Below, piece after piece: positions 12,389 through 22,479 of a stretch of 64,000 nucleotides of DNA; within the stretch, counting starts at the first letter, position 1; the number at the start of each line of letters is the position of its first letter. The DNA is from Tetrastigma voinierianum (lineage: Eukaryota; Streptophyta; Magnoliopsida; Vitales; Vitaceae): the NCBI GenBank assembly GCA_016808115.1, contig JAEQBH010000986.1, positions 744,001 through 808,000 of the forward strand. The letters run 5' to 3'. The position numbers and the translations under genes are program-made. The notes under the pieces were generated by a model. The model saw nothing but the letters and a program-made list of their open reading frames with translations. It did no database searches and had not been told where the DNA came from.

Positions 12389-12479
12389 CCCCGAGCTCAA
12401 CACCCGACCTTCACTACCCTATGCCCACATTGCAGTCCACTATTCTTGTCCTAGTTATTCTCAGGATTAGGTCGTTGAT

Positions 12480-13770
12480 TCGGGTACCTCCCACCATATG
12501 ACCTTGGATCTTATTTCCTTGGCTCTTCACAAGCTGTACACCGCCTCTAACAGTGTTATTATTGGTGATGGTACAAGTTTATCTATTGCCAACATTGGCT
12601 CTTTCACCGTTACCTCTCTCCCTACACCTTTATTATTTTCCAATGTTCTACATGTGCCTGCCATGTCTAAGAATCTTATTTTGGTCTCGGCTCTTTATGT
12701 TAATAAACCTATTAATGTCATATTCTTTGACTCTTTCTTTCAAGTGCAGGATCGTCACATGGGAGTTTCCTTGGTCTGCGGGTAGCGTAGAGACAGTGTC
12801 TATTACTGGTGAAAGTCAGCCCCCCTTCAGTCTTCAGCCCTAGCTTTGTCTTCCCCAGCTTGGTCCTCCCTTGCCACTATCTCTATGTGGCACAACCATC
12901 TCGGTCATCTTTCCTTACTAATTTTTAAAAAATTTCTTAATATTTTAAGTATTTCTTTTCCTAAAGAACATTTATGCTCCTTCTCTTGTACCTCTTGTAA
13001 TATTAATAGAAGTCACAAGTTACCTATTACTAAATCAAGCATCAACTCTTCTTCTCTACTTGATGTCATCTTTTTTTATGTGTGGACCTCACCCGTTTCC
13101 TCTTTTGATGGTTTTCATTACTACGTTATTTTTGTTGACCACTTCACAAAGTATATTTGGTTTTACCCATTACATCATAAATTAGATGTTCATTCAACCT
13201 TTGTTGCCTTCAAGAAACTTGTTGAAAATCATTTCACCACCACCATTAAAACACTTTAGACCAATAATTTAGGTGAATTCCTAGCTCCTCAATCCTTCCT
13301 TGCGACCCATGGTATAACCCATCTCACTACACCTCCCCATACTCCTGAACATAATGGGTATTCTGAACGCCGGCATCGACATATTATCGAAACGGGTCTC
13401 ACTCTCCTATATCAGGCCTTCATTCCTCTAACCTTCTGACCATATGCTTTTGCTATGACTGCTTATTTAATCAATCGAATGCCCAAAGTTGGTCCCTCTC
13501 TTGGTTTCTCATTTGAAAAGTTATTCCACAAAGTTCCTAACCCATCTAAACCCCGTGTCTTTGGTTGTTTATGTTTTCCCTAGTTGCGTCCCTATTCTTC
13601 CCACAAAATCGATCCCAAATCCAATCCGTGTGCCTTTCTCGGATACTCCCTCACTCAAAGTGTCCTTCTCTATTTTGACCCCACTCTCAAAAAAACCTTT
13701 GTGTCCCGACATGTCAAGTTTGTGGAAAATGTTTTCCCGTTCGCCTCTCCCCTACCTCCACAACTCCAGT
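12480..13770 (+). pseudogene. Ty1/copia protease-integrase region (decayed)
   Basis: From 12498 the frame HMTLDLISL…VIIGDGTSLSI…LPTPLLFSNVLHVPAMSKNL matches the copia region after the protease. A GAG-pre-integrase domain follows at ~12870-13040 (MWHNHLGHLS, then CTSCNINRSHKLP, giving the HHCC zinc finger). The catalytic core runs ~13070-13440 (VDHFTKYIWFYPL, then THLTTPPHTPEHNGYSERRH with the conserved glutamate) and the C-terminal LGYS/FVSRHVKF segment is at ~13640-13730. In-frame stops occur at ~13257 and ~13437 and a frame change near 13580. Its role would be insertion of element cDNA in the nucleus; it is non-functional here. Confidence 0.85.
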
Positions 13771-13819
13771 AATAGACGTAGACTCTGCCCTCCTCGCCTC
13801 ATCGTTCACCTCAGGCAAC

Positions 13820-13970
13820 TTTCCAGCATCGTCGAGCTCAACCGAACTACTGAGTTCATCCCCATCAATCCACCAAAGCTCACTCGAACTATTGAGTTCC
13901 TCCCCATCACCTCGTCGCCCACCCCGTACAACCGAGCTCACAAGACCTCTCGAGTACTTCCTCATCACCC
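13820..13970 (+). repeat. Short repeats in the copia IN-RT linker
   Basis: Units of ~45-50 bp encode near-repeats (GAGCTCAACCGAACTACTGAG, AAGCTCACTCGAACTATTGAG, then a poorer third copy with CTCGAGTACTTCCTCATC). The Pro/Ser/Thr-rich linker between integrase and RT is variable in copia elements. Confidence 0.5.
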
Positions 13971-14189
13971 CGCCCAACTTGCATTATGGACCACGCCCAC
14001 ATCTATCCATCAGTCGTCTCCCTCTGCTGGTCTATTGAGTCCGGCACCCTCCTCCTCCTCACCTAGCCATACTCCTGACCCCTTAACCATCCCCTCTCCC
14101 CCACTAAACCATCATCCAATGCAAACCCGATCTAAAAGTGCCATCATTAAACCCAACTCAAGATATGGCCTCACCACCGTATTTCCACC

Positions 14190-14824
14190 TATCTTTGAAC
14201 CTTGCACTATCGCCCGAGCTCTCCAAGATCCGAGGTGGGTTCAGGCCATGTAGGACGAGTATGATGCTCTCATCCGGAATGGTACTTGGTCTCTCGTTCC
14301 CCCAAGCCCGAGGCAGAACATAGTGGGCCACAAATGGGTTTTTCGCATCAAACAAAATCTTGATGGTTCTATTGCTCGGTATAAATCTAAGCTTGTTGCT
14401 AAAGGCTTTCACCAACAGTGGGGTGTTGATTTTCACGAGACTTTCAGTCCCATGATAAATCCCATCACTGTCCATACTATGCTCAGTATTACACACCATC
14501 GCCAGTAAGGCCTTCGCCAACCTGATGCTAATAATGTCTTTCTCAACGGGCATCTCAACGAGGAGGTCTATGTAGCACAACAGCAGGGTATGCGCCACGC
14601 CGAGTATCCACATCATGTCTATCGTTTACACAAGGCTATTTATGGGCTCAAACAAGCTCCCTAAGCTTGGTACCAAGAGCTATGCACTTTCTTGCTTTCT
14701 CTCGGCTTTGTTACATCCCGTATAGACTCGTCTCTCTTTGTCTATTCCAACGGCACTACATTTATCTACTTCTCAATCTGTGTTGATGATCTGATTATTA
14801 AAGGTAGTGACCCCTCACTTGTTG
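14190..14824 (+). pseudogene. Ty1/copia reverse transcriptase, part 1
   Basis: N-terminal two-thirds of a copia RT. Visible blocks are RALQDPRWVQAM at ~14215, NIVGHKWVFRIKQNLDGSI then RYKSKLVAKGF at ~14320-14410, the palm motif GVDFHETFSP, LNGHLNEEVYVAQQQGM, VYRLHKAIYGLKQAP, and the catalytic VDD (tyrosine replaced by Cys-Val context: SICVDDLIIKGSDPSL) at ~14777-14820. Stops interrupt at ~14250, 14506 and 14660. The frame is cut at 14824 by the insertion of a gypsy element and resumes at 37818. The copy is non-functional. Confidence 0.9.
14820..14824. other. Target-site duplication, left copy (TGTTG)
   Basis: TGTTG immediately precedes the LTR start TGTAACACC. The same five bases follow the opposite LTR end at 37818-37822. 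This fixes both ends of the outer gypsy insertion. Confidence 0.9.
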
Positions 14825-15169
14825 TGTAACACCTCAAATTATACCATAATAATTTTATAACATGTTTAGGGTATAATAAAAGTAAATGTATATTTTCCGG
14901 AATAAAATAATGCTAAAAATAAAATTAAAAAAATCCGGAATTAATTCAAGAGTCAAGGGTAAATGGGTAAATTGCCAATTAAGGACCTAGATGACATGAG
15001 AATAAAAGATTGTATGCCAAAGTAGAATTTGAATAAGTGAATGCAACAAAACACATGAAGATCTGCCATGCAAAACGGAAAGAATTCAAAATGAGATATA
15101 TCAAACATGGTTTTATCTAAAAAGCCAAAATATTCATTTTTGTGGATAGGCAAAAAGGATATGAGAAGA

Positions 15170-15230
15170 GAAGAGAAGGAGAAGAAGAAGAAGAAGAGGA
15201 GAGAAGAGAAGGAAGAAGGAAGAAAAAGGT
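15170..15230 (+). promoter_or_regulatory. GA-rich tract with 5'-splice-site-like AAG|GTAAGA
   Basis: A ~55-base purine tract ends in AAAAAGGTAAGA. The equivalent place in the other Tekay-type LTRs reads AGGTATGG: 35923 (3' LTR of the outer element), 32418 (inner right LTR), 39384 and 58195 (the two solo LTRs). The inner left LTR is degenerate (TGTGTAATG). Conservation beside a purine tract suggests a splice donor, but this is inference. Confidence 0.4.
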
Positions 15231-15893
15231 AAGAGCACATGGATTGCTATGATTTTGTATGGAATCATATAGAACTTTTGCATGAATTTTTGTATGATAC
15301 TTATCAGGTTTGAATACTCCTTCTTTTGTGTAGAATTTTGGGTTCTTAAATAGTTGTTTTTACTTAAGTAAGGCCCTTGATGTATAGTACCAGATAAGGG
15401 TAAAACAAGCTGGTTTTAGAGATGAGTCCCGCTTTTAAACCCATGTCTTTTTTCTTTCCATAACTTAGTCATCACTCATCTAAATTGGAGGATTCAATTT
15501 CAGCAAACTGTGACTTTATAACAACATTCTCGGAATAAAAAGATATCCACTGGGACCCTATCACCCAGAATTCATGAAGGAATTAATGTCCCTATAATCA
15601 TCTCTCAAAATAGCCGAACTCGAGTAATTTCGATGTTTAACCATAACTTTGAGTTATGCATCGTCCAAATGAGGTGATTCAAATTTATGTACAAACTAGA
15701 CACCTGGAAGAATAACTTTAATGAAGAAAGTATGGTCAAATTATGTCCTTAATATTCCTAGAAATTTTTCAAATATAAGACACAATTCCATATTATGATC
15801 CTGGAAATTGTCCAGGAGCAGTTCGGAATGTTTAGACCATATCTCTCATATTAAAATTCTTGATTGTACAAGAATATGTGGAGCTCCTAAGAT

Positions 15894-16135
15894 GTCCGAA
15901 GCTATCAGAGAACGTTTTGCTGATATTATTACTATTATTCGACATCGCCTATTCATAGCATTACTATCCCTTCCCTATTCATTGCAGGTCAAGTTATTCG
16001 TCACATTGTGTTTAATTTTTTACGATGTGTTCTAAGTCCTCGCCAAACGAGTATTTACAGAGAACCCACAAGAATTCTATTAATAACCGGCCGCTTGATC
16101 CTTGAACACAACTCATGAATTTAGTAGATCTTTAG
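15894..16135 (+). pseudogene. psbE: psbE pseudogene (cytochrome b559 alpha)
   Basis: In plastids psbE encodes the alpha subunit of cytochrome b559 in photosystem II. Here the start ATGTCCGAAGC leads to RERFADIITIIRH (family: RSFADIITSIRYW) and, near the end, YDVF then a stop followed by frames reading EYFTE/NPQEF-like and EFSRS-like residues. Length is 242 bp against the usual 252, with several small indels, many at runs of identical bases. The heme-ligand region (RYWVIHS in functional copies) is destroyed. It is the first gene of the psbE-F-L-J block and cannot be expressed as a functional product. Confidence 0.9.
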
Positions 16136-16143
16136 AGGCCCCA

Positions 16144-16262
16144 ATGACCATAGATCGAGCCTATCCAATTTTTACAGTATGATGGTCACTATTCACTGAT
16201 TTAGGTCACTTCCACCGTTTCTTTTTGGGGTCAATATCGCAATGCAAGTCATCCAACGATAA
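16144..16262 (+). pseudogene. psbF: psbF pseudogene (cytochrome b559 beta)
   Basis: The start encodes MTIDRAYPIFTV, followed by a TGA where the conserved tryptophan (TGG) should be. Later sequence encodes FFLGSIS and then an out-of-frame match to the conserved QFIQR end. Length is 119 bp versus 120 in functional genes. In plastids it encodes the beta subunit of cytochrome b559. It lies nine bases after psbE, the normal plastid spacing. Confidence 0.9.
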
Positions 16263-16284
16263 ACCTAATCCAAATTATGAGGCT

Positions 16285-16400
16285 ACACACAATCAAACCC
16301 GAATGAACAAAATGTTGAATTGAATTGTACTAGTCTTTACTGGGGGTTATTACTCATTTTTGTACTTGCTGTTTTATTTTCCAATTATTTCTTCAATTAA
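16285..16400 (+). pseudogene. psbL: psbL pseudogene, best-preserved plastid gene
   Basis: From the second codon the frame encodes TQSNPNEQNVELN, then CTSLYWGLLLIFVLAVLFSNYFFN to a TAA stop; only one residue (Arg to Cys) departs from the usual protein. The start region reads ACACACAATC, consistent with an ACG start codon (converted to AUG by RNA editing in many plants) that has lost its G. Length is 116 versus 117 bp. In plastids PsbL is a small photosystem II subunit. Its good state contrasts with psbE and psbJ on either side. Confidence 0.9.
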
Positions 16401-16533
16401 GAATTAAGCAAACGAAAGAGACTAATAAATAATAATAGTAGGAATTCTCTTATCCCATTTTATGATTCTATCTCATACTCATCATGACTCGTTATGTCTC
16501 TAGCATGACCACTGATGAAATGCAAGGAAGTAA

Positions 16534-16644
16534 ATGACCGATACTATCGAAGATTCCTTGATAATAGGCATGGTAACTCGTATTCCCGTGATCTAAGACA
16601 GGCATTTTCTTTATGGTTCATACTGATCGGGTTCATCCCTATAG
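16534..16644 (+). pseudogene. psbJ: psbJ pseudogene
   Basis: Starts ATGACCGATACTATCG and ends GGGTTCATCCCTATAG, matching the start (MADTTG) and end (SGLGSSL) of photosystem II subunit J. It is 111 bp against 123, with at least four indels. The transmembrane stretch survives only as fragments (LIIG, FFYGS in different frames). It is the last gene of the psbE operon order. Confidence 0.85.
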
Positions 16645-16868
16645 TAATCGATGAATCGAGCCGTCGATATGAAGCTGCAAGATTCAACAACCCACCCCTT
16701 CTTGGCCAAGTTCGTTCGATTCGAGGGGAAGGTCCTTGAGTTCTTAATAATCATAAGATTTTATTCGCATAAATGCGACAAAATAGATCTCTCACAATGT
16801 TAAAAAACTCCATTTCATTTTTTTTCCGATGATGTTTTGAAAAACGAACGATGCTGATAATCCACGGA

Positions 16869-17816
16869 TCTAGAAATTCATTTCTCGACAATTGAACCTT
16901 CTCAAACTGTTTTTAAGAACCAAAAGATTGTGCCAAAATAAATGGCTAAGAAGAACAAAAGGCCTTGGATACGCACGGATCTTGAAGTACTATTTCATCT
17001 CTCGACTCAAATCCACCACGTTAGGATTACTTGTTAAATGGTTGATCAATTTTAATAGATTCAATTCAAACAAAAGTTCTGGTCCTGGGAGTGGATAATA
17101 TCAACCACTTGACGGCTATTCGATGCATCCGCTTATGGTTATTCGTACCCCCTTTTTCTTTTTCAGATGATTTGCTTTACATCCTAGCGCCAGAGCATTA
17201 TAAATCAGATATTGTTACTTGCTACCGCCGATACCCGACCCTTCCTGCTTCCCACTACGAGTATGGGATATTTTAAGAAGTGAACATCTTTCTTAGTAGT
17301 GGGATCTAGAGAAAGAATAGAAAGGTGACTTCACTATATGGATAAAGGAACAGGGGACCCATCACAAGAATATTTTTTATTTGGGCATAGTTCTAAAAGA
17401 TAGATCGCTTCATCTTTTCTTTCTCATCTCGGGAAATGATCGTGGAGTTAATTCAAACCTCTGTAAAATAACAAGAACAACCCCACATTCAAAGCCCCTT
17501 ACCATTAGCAAGAACTCAAAAAAAAAAAAAAAAAAAGGTTTCAAATTTGGTATATCATAAGGAATTCGAACAACGTTTCAAATACAAGACGAAGTACCGC
17601 CAGGAACTCCTCAATATCCACGCTTATTAAATTAAATGACAATCAAAGTATACACACATCAATGCTTTCTCGTGGATTTTCATAAACTCGTTGTGCAAAA
17701 TGGGATATGCATTTGAAATGGATGTCCGAGTTATTATATATATCATAAGCTGATACTTGAAATGGATAGAGTAACTGCCTTATCCAAGAAAAGGATTTAG
17801 TTTAATGTCCAATCAT
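16869..17816 (-). pseudogene. petA: petA pseudogene (cytochrome f)
   Basis: Minus-strand remnant of the plastid cytochrome f gene of the b6f complex. Readable pieces in order: NTFSWI (signal region) near 17790, SNAYPI at ~17700, a VDIE stretch at ~17620, FELAPPDRISPEMKEK-like at ~17450, KKNILV.GP at ~17370, TTKKDVHFLKYP at ~17290, HQVVDIIP at ~17100, and the C terminus QFEKVQLS at ~16890. Length is 948 bp versus about 963. The CXXCH heme motif region (IVCANCHL in functional copies) is degraded, with DCHL still readable. Many frameshifts. Confidence 0.92.
17518..17536 (+). repeat. A homopolymer within petA pseudogene
   Basis: A run of ~19 A residues interrupts the petA homology between the ANGKG and VRIPYDMQLKQ regions. 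Functional petA has no such run, so this is an insertion/expansion after transfer. Confidence 0.7.
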
Positions 17817-18027
17817 TGATCCCAAAAATTTCTACAATAAATTAGGTAGGTCGCTAGTATAGTTCCCTATCCACGATTATGCTATTTACTGAAATAATTT
17901 TACTAGAATATATGAGGAATCCCTTGGATGGGTAGAAATATAAAAAGTAAGCACGATTTTGAACACTTTGTTTATGTACAAAGTAACAAACATTCGAATT
18001 GGATTAATATCAACAATGGATCATTTT

Positions 18028-18535
18028 TCAGTCATTCATTGAATGATAAATCACTACAAGTGACTCGAGATACACGTATTTAAATATCTAAGATCCAATA
18101 TTTAAAAATTGTATCTAGAATGGTCTTAAAAGTGGAAACAAGACCTCAGAGTAATTTGATCATTATGAGCAAATCCAAAATCTTTGTAGACAGAGCCAAT
18201 CATTAGTTCCCAAACTTATGACGAGGAACTGACACATAAATTAGTTAATAAAAGAATAGAAAAAGCTTTTATTTTGTCGCTTAAGTTATATAGGAATTGT
18301 TGAATCCAAGAGTTAAGAATAAGAAGCTCTTCATTACCCAAAACAGAATAACCACTTAAAAATAACGAAACTGTATTATATTTGTCGAAGTGCAAATCGT
18401 ATGGATGGATCCCGACAGGTACATCTTGATCAATTGATAGTTTTCTTTGTGATTCCCATACGGCTTTTGTAGATGTGTTCGGCATTCCTTTGTTACTCTG
18501 GCTCTTAATCAAGTTTCTTCAAAACACTCATTTGA
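18028..18535 (-). pseudogene. cemA: cemA pseudogene, N terminus missing
   Basis: Minus-strand remnant of the plastid envelope membrane protein gene cemA. The strongest block encodes LSGYSVLGNEELLILNSW then IQQFLYNLSDKIKAFSILL at ~18250-18355. Upstream sequence matches the HLQKLRIGIHKETIQLI region in shifted frames, and the end encodes YHSMND then TGA at 18028. The N-terminal ~40% is absent because the NUPT ends there. The 211-bp gap to petA is normal for plastomes. Confidence 0.92.
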
Positions 18536-18558
18536 ACCAAAGCAGACGTATACGAAAC

Positions 18559-18582
18559 AATCATAAAGGTCCCTTTATGATT
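18559..18582. repeat. Perfect hairpin at the NUPT right junction
   Basis: AATCATAAAGG, two bases, then CCTTTATGATT: 11-bp perfect inverted arms exactly where LTR homology resumes (ATTGAGTTAG). The undisturbed 3' LTR lacks this palindrome. It may be filler made during end joining or the natural edge of the plastid fragment. Confidence 0.7.
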
Positions 18583-19808
18583 GAGTTAGAATATCACTTT
18601 CTCTAACAATCCTGTTTACAGGGTTAACAATTGTAGTTGAAAATGGACTTGGGAACTGTGTAGAACTTTTCATGCAGAAATGGTTATGGAAATTAAAATT
18701 GTATAAAGGTTATATAATTGTATTGTTATATGAAATAATGCATCATAATAATATGATCATGATAACAGGTGTTATGAAAGTTAAAGATAATACACGTATA
18801 ATTTTGTTATATGACAAAAAAAAAAAATTATAGTTAAATGCTTATAAGAGATTATTTGATAATGAATATCTCATAAGTATACATGATATTATGAGATATC
18901 TTTTTGTAATACTTGAAAGATTGTTAAGAAAACATAATAAAACCATCATCATGGCGACCGTAGTTTGATGATAGACATGCCTATAGGGATACAGCTTGTC
19001 GCAGATACAGCTTACGATATCGAGACCCCGCTTGTCGATGACATAGATCCCGTTTGGGATCATTATACGCCTGCTGCCATATTAAATGTAGATTACTATC
19101 TTGACAAAGGATAGTACCTTCTTCGGTACATATAGCCCTTTTTCCCAGACAAATTTCTAAGTATGCAGACATGAAACATAAAGCAAATATTAAGTATACA
19201 GAATAGATGGCATGATATATGACATGATATGAGAAATATATAATTGCTATGTGATGATAGTATACGGTTACAAGAACAATAATAAAGTGTAAGATGACAC
19301 AAAAAGTATATGAAATATGATAAGAAATGAAACATGTTATGAAAAAGTAGATATGAGAAATGGATAAGTATATGTAAATGTTATATTTGTTATAAGTATA
19401 TGCATGTATCTACAGTGAGATGATCCTTATTAGGGGTCATCCACAAGTATTATTCCTACTAAGCTATAAGCTTAGCACGGGTGTTTCATCCCTGTAGGTA
19501 TAGAAGAGGAAACTGGAGGATAAGACAATCCGCATCAGCAATCAAAGTCAACACATCACTAGGTACCCACTGAAAGAACATTTGGTCTAATGTAAATGTA
19601 TTTTTGTTTCTTTTGTAAGCAATGTAAATATTATAAATGTTGAACACTTCCATATATGGAACTTGTATATATTTTGTAATCCATTGCTACGTAATATTAC
19701 AAATTAAATGTTTCTGAACATTGGTATGAATGTGCACAAGCTTAAAGTTTATAGTAAACTATCAAAAAATGACACCCGCTGACGTGTGCCGAGTTGGGGT
19801 CATTATAG

Positions 19809-19825
19809 TTTATATATCGAGCCTA
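19809..19825 (+). other. PBS of outer gypsy element (degenerate)
   Basis: TTTATATATCGAGCC follows the LTR end and resembles the tRNA-iMet-complementary TGGTATCAGAGCC. The inner element has GGTAACAGAG at the equivalent place (27481). The position immediately after the LTR supports the call. Confidence 0.55.
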
Positions 19826-19952
19826 GGTTAGGCGGTTTCAATAGAGTATATGATAGAAAACACAGGTGTAGTAATGTGTTGACTCGATGTGGATGTCTCA
19901 GAGCCAGATAAATAGATCATTCTCCAAATCCAAATAAGAAGCAAATGAGTGT

Positions 19953-20900
19953 TTGAACCCCAGTGAGATCAAGGGTTACTCAAGCTCGAACTTTCCGAAC
20001 TGGGCTGGAAGTGAGAGTCTTGCCCCAGTCGAACCAAATGAAGCTTTGTTGAGGATATCTCAAGACATGGATCGGGTGTTGGAGAGATTGATAGCTCCAA
20101 AAGCCCCGATAGATATGGTAAGAAGACATGGAGCTGAGGAATTCCATGGGTCAAACATGGAAGAGTCTGATAAAGTCGACTCGGTTGAAAAGTCAAGAAG
20201 AATAGCGGAGGAGGTGAGATGCCTCCGATCATCAAAGATATATGGTTTATCAGAAGACAACGCTTATGATTAAGGGGTTAGTGTTATGAACTGAGGCTTC
20301 CATATCCCATACCATGGGAGAGTTTTTTGTCCAAGAGTTCAGGGCCAAATATGTCTCTGACATGTACAGGGAGACTATGGAAGCAAATTAATCAAGCAAA
20401 AAGAACTTATCAAGTGGCGTAATACAGAAAGAATTAAGCTATCTTAACAAGTACGCACCGAATCATCCTCACCAAGGCATTTCAGTAAGGCTGAGGATGG
20501 ACTAAATGAGTCCATAAAAGATATTCGGCGCTAGGACAATACTGTAAGTAAATTTCATCAGCTTGGTTCAAGCGGCAATGAAAGTGAGAAATCTGATACA
20601 GCAAGAGAAAGATTTCAAGAGGAAGATTTCTAGAGGAGTTTCTCCTCCTGGGTAGTGAAATAGAGAGTCCCAGCCGAGTTAGTATAGGTTCTGCCACAAG
20701 AGGTAGAGAGCAGAAGTACAAAGGAAAATCTAGTTCTAGTAGAGGTTTCAATCCCATACGGAGAGAACCTATGTTGCCTCATTGCCATGCATCGACATTT
20801 AGGCGCAGTAGATTTGCTGATAGGGGGATGTTTTAGATGTGGAAGCACTTAACACTTGATAACGAATAGTCCCCGAGAGTCAGGGGATAATAAGAGTTTG
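19953..20900 (+). pseudogene. gag of outer Tekay-like element (decayed)
   Basis: The longest open part (106 codons from 19953) contains ALLRISQDMDRVLERLI, a coiled stretch before the capsid domain of chromovirus gag. Later frames hold FVQEFRAKYVSDMYRE-like sequence at ~20320 and a zinc-knuckle remnant CFRCGST.H at ~20826-20860. Gag would build the particle. Frameshifts and stops throughout make it non-functional. The second element at 27.8 kb has a homologous, more degraded copy. Confidence 0.7.
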
Positions 20901-21059
20901 CAAGGTAGTGGCAGAGGGAGATCTGCACCACCTTTCAACTCACTGGGATGAGGTAGGGGGTCGAGGTGGTCTGGTCTCTCAAAAAGATAAGACGGAGGCA
21001 GCCAAGAACGAGACAATGGATCGTCCTATGCCCACAAATTCTAGCACAGCTTATGCTAT

Positions 21060-21420
21060 GAAGACCGTGGAGGACTGATCTTCCGAAATGATTGCCGGTA
21101 TTTTCTCTTTTATGATATCAGATGCATGCTTGGATAGACTCTCGCTTTATTCATTCGTATATCTTTATCGAACATGTGTTTGATAGAATGCCATCAATAG
21201 AGCAATTACCATATGATATGCTTGTTACTAGTCCCCTCGGATAGTGTTTATCAACCGAGTGTATAAGAAATCGTCGCCAATGACCCATGATATTTTATGT
21301 CGACCTACTAGCTTGCCGCTTTCATTAGTTTGATGGATTTAATTTTATAGAATGGATCGTTACCAAGCATCGGGTTATAGTCGATCGTGGTAAGAAAACA
21401 AAGAAGGCTTAAATGTTCTC
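21060..21420 (+). pseudogene. Protease region of outer gypsy element
   Basis: Sequence encoding ACLDRLSLYSFV (in functional copies a D-S/T-G active-site region followed by HSFI) and a C-terminal piece WIVTKHRVIVDRGKKTK-like near 21345-21400, which matches the MDWL.KHRA.IDC end of gypsy proteases. The active-site aspartate triad is not intact. Confidence 0.55.
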
Positions 21421-21559
21421 GACCTATCGCAGGTAATAAAGACATGGTATCCAATCTAGAGTCGTGTCAAATGTGTAATTTCAAATATGCAAGCCCACTC
21501 ATTGTCGAGGAAAGGTCAGGAAGCCTTTTTGGCTTTGGTGCCTAATTCTTAAAAGAGGT

Positions 21560-22330
21560 CAATAGAATTGAAAATATTCTGGTTGTGAAAGATTTTCCGG
21601 ATGTGTTCCCTGAAGAGTTACTTGGTATTCCACCTGTAAGAGAAGTGGATTTATCTATTGAGATTTTACCTGGAATAACTCCTTCTTCTAGGGCACCATA
21701 CAGATGGCTCTAACTGAGTTGAAAGAGCTAAAGATTCAACTACAAGAGCTTCGGATAGCACTATCCGACCTAGTGTTTCTCCCCGGGTGCACCTGCTTTG
21801 TTCATGAAAAGAAAGATGGCACCTTACTGATGTGCATTGATTATTGGCAACTAACAAGGTGACGCGGAAAACAAAATAATGATACTACTCAGAATTACAA
21901 AGATCTCTTTGATTAGTTGTAAGAGGCGAGGTCTTAAAGACAGACTCATGATCAAGGTACTATCACCAAGAGTGAAAGATGTCGATGTGTCGAAGACAAC
22001 ATTTTAGAACTCCATATGGTCATTATGAGTTCTCGCAATGCCATTTGGGGCTGACTAATGCACCGCAAAGATTCATGGATTTGATGAATAGGTAAGCCAA
22101 TTCTATTTAGACCGGCTTGTCGTGGTCTTTATCGATGAAATATTGGTATATTCCGTAGATGAGCAGGAGAATGAGCACATTTTAAAATAGTTCTAATGCA
22201 CTTTGAGAGAGAAAAGTTGTATGCCAAGCTTCTAGCAAGTGTGATTTTAGCTAGCAGTTTCATTCCTATGCTATATTGTGTTTGTTGAGGTATAAGAGTT
22301 GACCCCGCTTAAGATTGGCTGTGGGTGAAT
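21560..22330 (+). pseudogene. Reverse transcriptase of outer gypsy element
   Basis: Order of RT blocks: VKDFPDVFPEELLGIPPVRE at ~21585, APYRW.LTELKELK at ~21695, a PGCTCFVHEKKDGTLLMCID block at ~21785, FRTPYGHYEFSQCHLGLTNA then PQRFMDLMN at ~22000-22090, and a broken catalytic FIDEILVYS (family: FIDDILVYS) at ~22125-22160. Typical of Ty3/gypsy. The Asp-Asp pair is changed to Asp-Glu, and frames shift at least four times. Confidence 0.85.
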
Positions 22331-22479
22331 TGAAACTACCCCAAGTGTTACCAGCGAAGTTTCGCCCAGCAGATACATAAAGATTTCCAGAAGTGGGATT
22401 CTCTCGTCATACCTTCTTCGGCTTCATCAAATTACTCAAGAAAGGAGCAGTTTGAGTGAGTGATAAATGTTAGAATAGT

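Larger units (their letters stand above)
15859..18579 (+). other. NUPT: nuclear insertion of plastid DNA
   Basis: A ~2.7-kb plastome segment with the conserved angiosperm order psbE-psbF-psbL-psbJ on + and petA, cemA on -. It is inserted in the 5' LTR of the outer gypsy element; the 3' LTR lacks it. LTR homology stops at 15858 (CATATTAAAA) and resumes at 18580 (ATTGAGTTAG). About 51 bp of LTR (equivalent to 36565-36615) was lost at the join, as in end-joining. All six genes are broken except a nearly clean psbL, and the psbJ-petA spacer is only ~224 bp, so internal loss has occurred. Confidence 0.93.
14825..19807 (+). repeat. 5' LTR of outer Tekay-like element
   Basis: Starts TGTAACACCTC and ends near GAGTTGGGGTCATTATA (the partner ends GAGTTGGGGTCGTCACA). 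It matches the 3' LTR on both sides of the plastid block: 14825-15858 and 18580-19807. Internal marks include a purine-rich GAAGAA tract at 15170-15228, a donor-like AAG|GTAAGA at 15229, and an acceptor-like CCTGTAG|G ending at 19497. It would have supplied the element's promoter and polyadenylation signal. Confidence 0.9.

Noticed and set aside
14158..14616. 152-codon ORF on the minus strand
   Set aside because: Antisense to copia reverse transcriptase, whose sense motifs are clear.
15894..18535. Functional plastid genes or plastid contamination
   Set aside because: All genes carry frameshifts or stops except psbL, which lacks a start codon. The block is joined on both sides to LTR sequence whose partner LTR shows the uninterrupted form.
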